Shown here: in pieces, positions 57,595 to 64,000 of the stretch
How positions within the stretch are numbered: position 1 is the first letter of the stretch
Layout: the number at the start of each line of letters is the position of its first letter
Assembly (NCBI GenBank): GCA_001464035.1
Contig: LNEC01000014.1
Span: 208,427-272,426, forward strand
Direction: 5' to 3'
Origin: Bradyrhizobiaceae bacterium Ga0074131
GTDB taxonomy: Bacteria; Pseudomonadota; Alphaproteobacteria; Rhizobiales; Xanthobacteraceae
Length of the DNA stretch: 64,000 nucleotides
Notes under the pieces: generated by a model
What the model was told of the DNA's origin: nothing
Seen by the model: only the letters and a program-made list of their open reading frames with translations
Database searches by the model: none
Program-made: the position numbers and the translations under genes

Positions 57595-57620
57595 AAAGCC
57601 CGGCCGGTGCGAAAAGTTCC
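57595..57620 (-). promoter_or_regulatory. Possible EcfG-type promoter of the Arg/Asp-rich protein gene
   Basis: Minus strand GGAAC (57620-57616), 17 bp, CTTT (57598-57595); one mismatch to the EcfG consensus, positioned upstream of the 86-aa protein start. Confidence 0.5.
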
Positions 57621-57631
57621 GCGGCGGTCGA

Positions 57632-57760
57632 TCACGGCCTGATGGCAAGCCAGATCACCACGGCAACGATCGCCAAGGTGAGCAGCACCAGCGGCGTCGC
57701 CCGCTTCGAACTCCCGCTTCGCGGCGAGTCGTTCGGGGCGCGATTGAATTCATTCTTCAT
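57632..57760 (-). CDS. 42-aa single-span membrane protein
   Basis: Begins MKNEFNRAPNDSPRSG, a charged/polar cytoplasmic stretch of about 22 residues, then one helix LVLLTLAIVAVVIWLAI ending in RP. It lies between two small stress-type genes on the same strand. The ribosome-binding site is weak, so confidence is moderate. No family recognised. Confidence 0.55.
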   Translation of the reverse strand: MKNEFNRAPNDSPRSGSSKRATPLVLLTLAIVAVVIWLAIRP

Positions 57761-57796
57761 TTGAAACCGCGAGGCCGGTGCGGTGCGTCGCGCGGC

Positions 57797-58383
<587 letters not shown>

Positions 58384-60012
58384 CTAGCGCGCATCCTGCA
58401 GGATCATGTCCGACGCCTTCTCGGCGATCATAATCACGGGGGCGTTGGTATTGCCCGATACCAAATCCGGCATGACGGAGGCATCGACGACCCGCAGTCC
58501 TTCGATCCCGCGAAGGCGAAGCCGCTGATCCACCACCGCCAGCGAATCGTTGCCCATCCGGCAGGTCGAGGTCGGATGATAGACTGTGCTGCCGCGCTGC
58601 CGGCAAAACGCCAGCAAATCCTCATCGCTCACCACCTTCGCACCCGGCTCGGCTTCCTCGACCACATAGGGCCCGAGCGCCGGCGCGGCCAGAATCCTGC
58701 GCAGGATCTTGAGCCCCTCGACGTTGACCGCGCGATCAGTTTCGGTCGCGAGGTAATTGATGCGGATTTCGGGCGCCGCCATCGGGTCGGCGCTCTTGAT
58801 CCGAAGCGAGCCGCGGCTCTCCGGCCGCACCTGGCAGACCGAGGCGCTGAAGGCGGAATAGGGATGCAGCTTCTCGCCCATCTTGTCGGTCGAGAACGGC
58901 AGGAAGTGAATCTGGACGTCCGGCGACGCCAGCCGCGGATCGGTCTTGAAGAACGCGCCCGAGGTGCCCGCGGCGATGGTCAGCGGTCCCTTGCGGAATG
59001 CCGCGTAGCGCGCGCCGGCCATGATCCGGCGACCCGGATGATTGAGAATATCGTTGAGCGTGATCGGTTGAGCGCAACGCATCACGATCCGGACCTGCAT
59101 GTGATCCTGCAGATCGTTGCCGACGCCTGCGGCATCGAGCACGACGTTGATGCCGTGACTCTTCAGCAACTCCGCAGGTCCGACGCCGGAGAGCTGCAGC
59201 AGTTGCGGTGAGTTATACGCGCCGCTCGAGATCAGGATTTCCTTGCGCGCCCGCGCCGTGCGCAGCGCGCCGTTGTGGCGGTATTCGATACCGGCGGCGC
59301 GCCGTCCGTCGAACAGGATGCGCTGCGCCAGCGCGGAAGTCTCGATACGAAGATTGCTGCGGCCCCTGGCAGGGCGCAGATACGACCTTGCCGTGCTCGC
59401 CCGCCGGCCGTTCCGCGTCGTGGTCTGAAACCAGCCGGCGCCTTCCTGCGACGCGCCGTTAAAATCGCGATTGACCGGTATGCCGGCCTCGGCCGCCGCC
59501 TTGATGAATGCCGCGGACAGCGGATCGGCGTGGAGCATGTCGGACACCGGCAGCGGGCCGCCGGCGCCGTGAAAATCATCGGCGCCGCGCTGCTGGTCTT
59601 CGGCCTTCTTGAAATACGGCAGCACGTCGTCAAAACCCCAGCCGGCATTGCCATGCTGACGCCAGCGATCGTAATCCTCATGCTGGCCGCGAACGTATAA
59701 CAGGCCGTTGATCGAACTCGATCCGCCGAGCACCTTACCACGCGGTTGAAAGACCTGGCGTCCATTCAGCCCGGGTTCGGGCTCGGTCTGGTACATCCAG
59801 TTGACGGTCTTTTCCTTGAACAGCTTGCCGTAGCCGAGCGGCACGTGGATCCAGAGATTGCTGTCCCTGGGACCGGCTTCGAGCAGCAGCACCGAGTGTC
59901 TGCCGTCGGCGCTGAGGCGGTTGGCGAGCACGCATCCGGCGGAGCCGGCGCCGACGATGACGTAATCGAATTCGGAAGTATTGTCCGGCGACGTTGCGTC
60001 GTTCTTGTTCAT
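58384..60012 (-). CDS. GMC-family oxidoreductase (choline dehydrogenase-like)
   Basis: 542 aa, FAD-dependent alcohol oxidase/dehydrogenase family. FAD motif is VIVGAGSAGCVLANRLS; GMC signatures PRGKVLGGSSSINGL and GVGPAELL follow. The active-site His is in YHPTSTCRMG and the second active-site residue is Asn in NTNAPVIMIAEK. The substrate (choline, alkyl or aromatic alcohol) cannot be chosen; no betaine aldehyde dehydrogenase is adjacent. ATG 60012 follows GGGGGAAAC. Confidence 0.92.
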   Translation of the reverse strand: MNKNDATSPDNTSEFDYVIVGAGSAGCVLANRLSADGRHSVLLLEAGPRDSNLWIHVPLGYGKLFKEKTVNWMYQTEPEPGLNGRQVFQPRGKVLGGSSSINGLLYVRGQHEDYDRWRQHGNAGWGFDDVLPYFKKAEDQQRGADDFHGAGGPLPVSDMLHADPLSAAFIKAAAEAGIPVNRDFNGASQEGAGWFQTTTRNGRRASTARSYLRPARGRSNLRIETSALAQRILFDGRRAAGIEYRHNGALRTARARKEILISSGAYNSPQLLQLSGVGPAELLKSHGINVVLDAAGVGNDLQDHMQVRIVMRCAQPITLNDILNHPGRRIMAGARYAAFRKGPLTIAAGTSGAFFKTDPRLASPDVQIHFLPFSTDKMGEKLHPYSAFSASVCQVRPESRGSLRIKSADPMAAPEIRINYLATETDRAVNVEGLKILRRILAAPALGPYVVEEAEPGAKVVSDEDLLAFCRQRGSTVYHPTSTCRMGNDSLAVVDQRLRLRGIEGLRVVDASVMPDLVSGNTNAPVIMIAEKASDMILQDAR

Positions 60013-60080
60013 GTGTTTCCCCCACGTCCGGCACGGCCGGCGCTGCACATAACCAGATGACTTGACGGACTTGCAAGCGA

Positions 60081-60581
60081 ATGATGGGATCAAAAACTAC
60101 AGATCAGGCTTTGAACCTCTTCAGTAACCCGGCGAGCTGCCCGTTGGACAAGTTTCAAATCGGCGCCCACGTTCTCGCCCTCGCTGTAGCCTTTGCGCTC
60201 GCCATGCCGATCGGCTGGGATCGCGAGAAGAGAGCCCGCAGCGCGGGCCTGCGAACGTTTCCGCTGGTTGCCATGGCGAGCTGCGGTTTCGTGCAGGCCA
60301 GCGAGAACCTGATGCTGCACGAGCCCGAGGCCATGGCCAAAGTGATCGAGGGCCTGATCACCGGGATTGGATTCATCGGCGGCGGCGCCATCCTCAAGCA
60401 CGGCACAACGGTGCACGGGACCGCGACGGCGGCAAGCCTGTGGGCCACCGGTGCGATCGGCGTTTCGGTCGGGCTCGGCAGCTTCGACGTGGCGGTGACG
60501 GTCGCGGTTTTTACGTTCCTGACCCTGAGGCTGCTCCCGCTGGTCAAGGACGAAGGTGAGGCCGCCGACAAGCCGGATTGA
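60081..60581 (+). CDS. MgtC/SapB-family membrane protein
   Basis: 166 aa with four helices. The signature GIGFIGGGAILK follows a MPIGWDREKRARSAGLRTF first-loop motif. MgtC-family proteins help survival at low magnesium or modulate the F-ATPase in characterised members; the short form here lacks the C-terminal ACT-like domain. Two adjacent ATGs (60081, 60084) exist. Divergent from the GMC gene with 68 bp between starts. Confidence 0.85.
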   Translation: MMGSKTTDQALNLFSNPASCPLDKFQIGAHVLALAVAFALAMPIGWDREKRARSAGLRTFPLVAMASCGFVQASENLMLHEPEAMAKVIEGLITGIGFIGGGAILKHGTTVHGTATAASLWATGAIGVSVGLGSFDVAVTVAVFTFLTLRLLPLVKDEGEAADKPD

Positions 60582-60641
60582 CGGCTGCCTCCGGGAAGGT
60601 GGCTCCCGGGCAGGCCCGGCCCTGTCGCCACCGCTTGCGCC

Positions 60642-61631
60642 TCAAGCTGGCGGCAGGCCGAGCGCCTGCCCGCTCTCGATCCAGACCGGCAGTTCGCGCT
60701 GGTACAAGGCATTGCTTTCCTTGAAGCCCAGCGCCGGTTCCAGCACGAAAGTGCTGAGAACTTCCTTCACTTTCGGATCCTTGTTGGCGGCCACACAAAG
60801 TTCCGCCAGCCGATCGACGATCGGCTGCGGCGTCGCCTTCGGCAGGGCCCAGCCGGTGAAGCCGCTGACGGTGAAGAACTTCGCGGTCGCGCCCTGCTCG
60901 GGCAGGGTCTTTACATTCGGGATCGCGTCGACCTTCTTCGAATGCACCGCGAACACAACGCCGCGATTGCTTTGCAGGACGGGTTGCGCGGCCGTGTAGC
61001 TGCCCATCGCGACGTCGAGCGTGCCCTCCAACAGCCCCGTCCACATCGGCGCTTCGCCCCGGTAGTGGACCGGCTCGATGTTGAGACCGTACTGCCTGTT
61101 GAGTTCGTTGATCGTGATGTGGGGGGCAGAGCCCGCGCTGTAGGTGCCGAAATTCACCTTGCCGCTCTTGCGCGCGAAAGCGACGAATTCGTCCAGCGTG
61201 GTGACGCCGGACTTCGGGCTCGCGATCAGCAGCAGCCCGGCGCCCGGGATGACGCTGACCAGGGTCAGGTCCTTGTCCATGTCGTAACCGGGGTTCTTCA
61301 TCATGACCCTGTTCATGATGTAGGTGGTGGAGATCGAGCACAGGATCGTGTGGCCGTCCGGCTCGGCGCGCGCGACTTCCGCCGCGCCGATCGAGCCGGA
61401 GGCGCCCGCCTTGTTTTCGATGACGACGGTCTGCCCCACCTGCTTGGAGATGAATTCGCCGAAGGCGCGCGCCAGCAGATCGGTCTGCCCGCCCGCCGGA
61501 TAGCTGCAGACCATGCGGATTTGTCGCGACGGCCACGCCGCCTGGGCCGAGGCCCCGCGCCACAGGAAGGGCGTCGCCGCGGCGGCCGTGCCGGCAGCGA
61601 TGAAGCGGCGTCGATTGAACCTGGCTGGCAT
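60642..61631 (-). CDS. Tripartite tricarboxylate transporter (Bug/TctC) binding protein
   Basis: 329 aa. A Tat-type signal with FNRRRFIAAGTAAAATPFL at the N-terminus, then the Bug fold beginning WPSRQIRMVCSYPAGGQTDLLAR and containing NKAGASGSIGAAEVARA. Such proteins bind small carboxylates and are often orphans, without membrane genes nearby, as here. ATG 61631 has AGGGAGAAACC; the open frame extends upstream without a signal. Confidence 0.92.
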   Translation of the reverse strand: MPARFNRRRFIAAGTAAAATPFLWRGASAQAAWPSRQIRMVCSYPAGGQTDLLARAFGEFISKQVGQTVVIENKAGASGSIGAAEVARAEPDGHTILCSISTTYIMNRVMMKNPGYDMDKDLTLVSVIPGAGLLLIASPKSGVTTLDEFVAFARKSGKVNFGTYSAGSAPHITINELNRQYGLNIEPVHYRGEAPMWTGLLEGTLDVAMGSYTAAQPVLQSNRGVVFAVHSKKVDAIPNVKTLPEQGATAKFFTVSGFTGWALPKATPQPIVDRLAELCVAANKDPKVKEVLSTFVLEPALGFKESNALYQRELPVWIESGQALGLPPA

Positions 61632-61976
61632 GGTTTCTCCCTGGATTTTCCGCGAGGGTACAGCAATGCCGTATCTCTGCAACGAGCGAAAAACGAGACA
61701 GATTGGCGCATTGTCCGTCCTCAAAACCAAAATATCGAAAACAACCCCATGCAAAGTCGCGGGCCGGCACGAACGCTCCCCGCAAAGACCATTTGACACG
61801 TCGGGCAAATCAGGGGCATTCCTTCACCATCGCGCCATGCAGATCGCCGCCCACCCGAGTGGGTCTTCGTCGCGAAGTCACACCCCCAACTGAAACTCAC
61901 CTGCACGCCGCAGCGAATGATCGCCTGCGCCTGGCCTCACCGCGCCTGCATCCGGCGCGCCCCTGGGAGTATCGAT
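61632..61976. other. Intergenic stretch, nothing recognised
   Basis: 345 bp between the divergent TctC gene and the next plus-strand gene. A TTGACA occurs at about 61794 on the plus strand but has no -10 partner at a good distance. No small gene or repeat was found. Confidence 0.5.
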
Positions 61977-62645
61977 ATGAGCAAGACTCCGGACCTCAAC
62001 CTGCCAGCGGCGACCGCCGCAGCCGACCAGACCATCGCTGCGGCAGTGCCGCGCATAAAGCTCTTGTCACACGGGTTTTCTATCGACCATCCGGATCCGG
62101 AGCTTGGCGAACGGCTCATGGCCGACGCGCTCGGGGTCGCCGATCGTGATGCGATGCATGGCATCCTGCGGCAACTGGTGAGGGCCAGCGTCAACGGCGC
62201 GAAGCCCGACGAGGTCAGCCTCGGCTTCATGATGTCGATGGTGCAAAGCATCAAGCCAAAGGATTGCATCGAGGCCATGATGGTGGCGCAGATGGTGTCC
62301 GTTCACGTGATGGCGATGCGATGCGCCTATCATCTCGCGAACGCTGACGATATCGCCCGCCAAGACAGCGCCGCGCGCGCGCTGGGCAGGCTGGCCCGCA
62401 CCTTTCCCGCCCAGATCGAGGCGCTCAGCCGCTATCGCAGCCACGGCGGGTCCGCCGTCAGCGTGCAGAACGTCACGGTCGCGGATGGCGGCAAGGCCAT
62501 TGTCGGCAACGTCACGCAGTATGCGAAAGTGATCGTATCGGACAAACCGGCGCCCGCGGCGCCGGATGCGCGAAGGGTTCCGATGCCCGAGCTTTGCGAA
62601 CACGCGCGCGATGCCGTGGACGCCAGGCGGAAAACACGGGCATGA
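61977..62645 (+). CDS. Hypothetical protein coupled to an HGG/Cys protein
   Basis: 222 aa, mainly helical, no signal or membrane segment. No recognised domain. The middle part (KDCIEAMMVAQMVSVHVMAMRCAYHLANA) is a Met-rich helical region; the C-terminal part is Pro/Ala/Arg-rich. The start ATG 61977 follows GGGAGTATCGAT. Its stop overlaps the start of the HGG gene (ATGA), so the two are probably translated together. The pair is reminiscent of phage-derived islands in rhizobia. Confidence 0.7.
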   Translation: MSKTPDLNLPAATAAADQTIAAAVPRIKLLSHGFSIDHPDPELGERLMADALGVADRDAMHGILRQLVRASVNGAKPDEVSLGFMMSMVQSIKPKDCIEAMMVAQMVSVHVMAMRCAYHLANADDIARQDSAARALGRLARTFPAQIEALSRYRSHGGSAVSVQNVTVADGGKAIVGNVTQYAKVIVSDKPAPAAPDARRVPMPELCEHARDAVDARRKTRA

Positions 62646-62908
62646 GCGACCACGCCGGCCCTACCGGGGCGATGCTGGCGAGCCCGCGTTGCGACGCGAA
62701 GACCCGTTGCGGCGGTGCGTGCCGCTCGCCGGCGGTGCGCGGCAAGAAGCGCTGCCGCATGCATGGCGGTGCGCCGGGATCCGGCGCGCCAAGGGGCAAC
62801 CGGAACGCGCGCAAGCACGGTCGCTTCAGCAGGGGCGCGATCAACGAGCAAAGGCGGATTCAAGATCTGCTGGTCGACGCGCGGAAGTTTCTGCAAGGGA
62901 TAAAGTGA
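62642..62908 (+). CDS. Small Cys/His protein with HGG motif (phage-type)
   Basis: 88 aa. Pattern CDAKTRCGGACRSPA, then KKRCRMHGGAPGSGAPRGNRN and ARKHG: four or five Cys/His positions spaced like a small zinc-binding fold, plus the RNARKHG tail often seen in phage-related HGGxSTG-type proteins. Very basic, so nucleic-acid binding is plausible. ATG overlaps the upstream stop. Confidence 0.75.
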   Translation: MSDHAGPTGAMLASPRCDAKTRCGGACRSPAVRGKKRCRMHGGAPGSGAPRGNRNARKHGRFSRGAINEQRRIQDLLVDARKFLQGIK

Positions 62909-63015
62909 TGTTTTTCGCAAGGGTTAGCGTCTGCGCTTGGCCGCAAGGCCCGGCCCGAGCCGGGTCTTCGCGATTCCGGCTCGGTCGTTTGGTGTCTCTT
63001 CAGCTTGCGCCCGCA

Positions 63016-63381
63016 TCATTTTCCCATTGCGTCCAGGAAGCGCGAGCGCCAACGCGCTTCAAAACCGTCGGAATCGTCGGAAATGGACGCCTGCGCATCC
63101 AGAGGGTCGCGATAATTCGCTGGAAGGATATTCGGCTTTCGATCTGGACCCGTTCGTGACGCTTGAGCCACGGGCCATTGCAATAAGGATTTCGACAGCA
63201 TCGGCTTGCCTTCGTACCAACATTTTCGCCCGTCGATAAGCCGATAGGACCAATGCGACCGCGCGTTTGGCGGCCGTTCTGCGCTGCATTGTTTCGCCTG
63301 CGCTGGCATGGTGGAAAAGAACGCCCCTAAGGGAACGCCAGCGATGCAAGCCATGAGAAAGAACAACCGGCATCTCTTCAT
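63016..63381 (-). CDS. Small exported protein of unknown function
   Basis: 121 aa. Signal peptide of about 29 residues (MPAQA-K), then a short domain with two cysteines (KQCSAER and RKCWYEG) and WSYRLIDGRKCWYEGKP, which recurs in many uncharacterised exported proteins of Bradyrhizobium. No catalytic motif. ATG 63381 lacks a strong ribosome-binding site. Confidence 0.7.
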   Translation of the reverse strand: MKRCRLFFLMACIAGVPLGAFFSTMPAQAKQCSAERPPNARSHWSYRLIDGRKCWYEGKPMLSKSLLQWPVAQASRTGPDRKPNILPANYRDPLDAQASISDDSDGFEARWRSRFLDAMGK

Positions 63382-63766
63382 CGGAAAACCCCGCTATGGA
63401 GGAAGGGAATAAAAAAAAGACCCTAACTACAGGAACTTGGGGCGCAAATGAGCCTTAATTTTGGCAGTTTTCCACAGGCTATACACAGGATATCCCCATA
63501 GAGGACGGCGCGAGGGGCAGACGGGCGCTGGAGCGGCCGTGCCGACGGATCCTGATCTCGAGGAAGAGCACGACGGCGCCGACCCTGATGACGAGGCGAC
63601 AACAGGGCGCCCGCAGTCGGATTGGCAACCAACGCGAACTGCAGCACCATGCCACGCTGCCGCCTATTGCCCAGCGGACGGGCAAGGGGTGGAGGTTGAA
63701 GACCGCAGCTATGGCGGCACGAGGGGCATTCGCAACCGGGCAGGCGGAAAGAAAGGGTTTGGCAGG
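63382..63766. other. Region with DnaA-box-like sites and no clear gene
   Basis: About 385 bp. TTTTCCACAGGCTATACACA near 63467 contains DnaA-box-like TTTTCCACA and a weaker TATACACAG. Plus-strand frames here (for example ending in FATGQAERKGLAG just before 63767) have the faint look of a degenerate toxin upstream of the antitoxin, but this is not convincing. Confidence 0.35.
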
Positions 63767-63907
63767 ATGAGCAAGAAGGCATTTGACAAGATCGCGTCGG
63801 GCCTCAATGAGGCTTTGGAGATTGCGCGCGGGAATCCGAAGCCGGCTAAGCTCTATGTGCCGGCGGAAATTTCCGTCCGCGACATACGTAAGAAGCTGTG
63901 CTTGAGC
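63767..63907 (+). pseudogene. Truncated XRE/HTH antitoxin-type regulator gene
   Basis: Begins MSKKAFDKIASGLNEALEIA and continues through AKLYVPAEISVRDIRKKL, the N-terminus of HTH antitoxins that pair with RelE/HigB-type toxins. After CLS the sequence becomes the end of an IS element, and the frame runs on to 63973 through IS-derived codons. The helix-turn-helix itself is lost, so the gene is dead unless continued elsewhere. Confidence 0.8.
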
Positions 63908-64000
63908 TGCTGCCGGTTTGATGGACACCCGGTTAAGCTAATCCCACCTTTCGTTCGAACTGAACAGGGCTGAGATACCCGATCGTCGAATGGCGGCGGG
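63908..64000 (-). mobile_element. Terminal part of an IS3-family insertion sequence
   Basis: The element's edge is placed at TGCTGCCGGTTTG (63908 on), right after the interrupted codon of the antitoxin gene, and continues past the window. It carries the transposase 3' end on the minus strand. The other inverted repeat and the target duplication lie outside the window. Confidence 0.7.
63933..64000 (-). CDS. IS3-family transposase OrfB, C-terminal end
   Basis: The last 21 codons read RRHSTIGYLSPVQFERKVGLA and stop with TAA at 63933. The HS-x-IGYLSPVQFE motif is the conserved C-terminus of IS3-family integrase-type transposases (rve domain). The rest lies to the right of the window. Confidence 0.85.
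   Translation of the reverse strand, partial: RRHSTIGYLSPVQFERKVGLA

Noticed and set aside
63463..63500. DnaA-box-like sites TTTTCCACA and TATACACAG suggesting a replication origin
   Set aside because: Only two imperfect boxes, no AT-rich unwinding region and no dnaA, repABC or hemE-type neighbours; chance is sufficient.

Overview
The window looks like chromosomal DNA of a Bradyrhizobium-type alphaproteobacterium (order Hyphomicrobiales). The basis is high GC, many GTG and TTG starts, ATGA/GTGA/TTGA gene overlaps, a rhizobial GlpSTPQV glycerol transporter operon, the GC-rich palindromic intergenic repeats typical of such genomes, and several sites matching the alphaproteobacterial general-stress promoter (GGAAC-N16/17-CGTT). 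This is inference from gene content; no rRNA or tRNA gene is present to settle it.

Layout. 1-1.4 kb: end of a molybdenum-hydroxylase (xanthine/CO dehydrogenase-like) operon. 1.7-6.5 kb: lytic transglycosylase, DUF1993 protein, old-yellow-enzyme reductase and a GAF/HWE-type sensor kinase. 6.6-15.6 kb: a complete glycerol / glycerol-3-phosphate block on the minus strand (glpR, glpD, then ABC transporter glpS-T-P-Q-U-V) with a likely GlpR operator before glpD; glpK is not present here. 15.8-20 kb: AI-2E-family permease, a frameshifted LysR gene, a methyltransferase and a doubly broken thioesterase gene. 20-25.7 kb: a beta-oxidation operon (fadE, thiolase, fadB/J-like) whose genes overlap by four bases; the broken thioesterase is its last member. 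25.9-31.6 kb: flavin reductase, then an RND efflux operon (adaptor, pump, TetR) with a clear promoter and an overlapping palindrome. 32.2-34.5 kb: OmpR-type two-component pair. 34.6-38.7 kb: YcaQ-type DNA glycosylase, small exported proteins, a VapBC/FitAB-like toxin-antitoxin pair and an OmpA-like lipoprotein-free cell-envelope protein. 38.7-43.8 kb: a hybrid kinase with an ethylene-receptor-like membrane domain, a PMT-type glycosyltransferase, and a FecR-domain protein followed by a beta-barrel protein with a Thr-Pro repeat.

43.8-58 kb is rich in stress-type genes: cupin, CsbD, FKBP isomerase, transglutaminase, large catalase, DUF892 ferritin-like protein, SemiSWEET transporter, Rieske-FAD oxidoreductase and several very small membrane or charged proteins. 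One perfect and three one-mismatch EcfG-type promoters lie in this stretch, so part of it is probably under general-stress control. A thioredoxin-reductase relic, a 25-bp tandem repeat and a 22-bp tandem duplication at the trhO/slyX junction show local rearrangement. 58.4-64 kb: GMC oxidoreductase, MgtC-like protein, TctC-type binding protein, a coupled pair with an HGG/Cys phage-like motif, a small secreted protein and, at the right edge, an HTH antitoxin gene cut by an IS3-family element.

Most calls rest on recognisable protein families. Start sites were moved to positions with ribosome-binding sites or overlaps where visible. No CRISPR array, tRNA or rRNA was seen.
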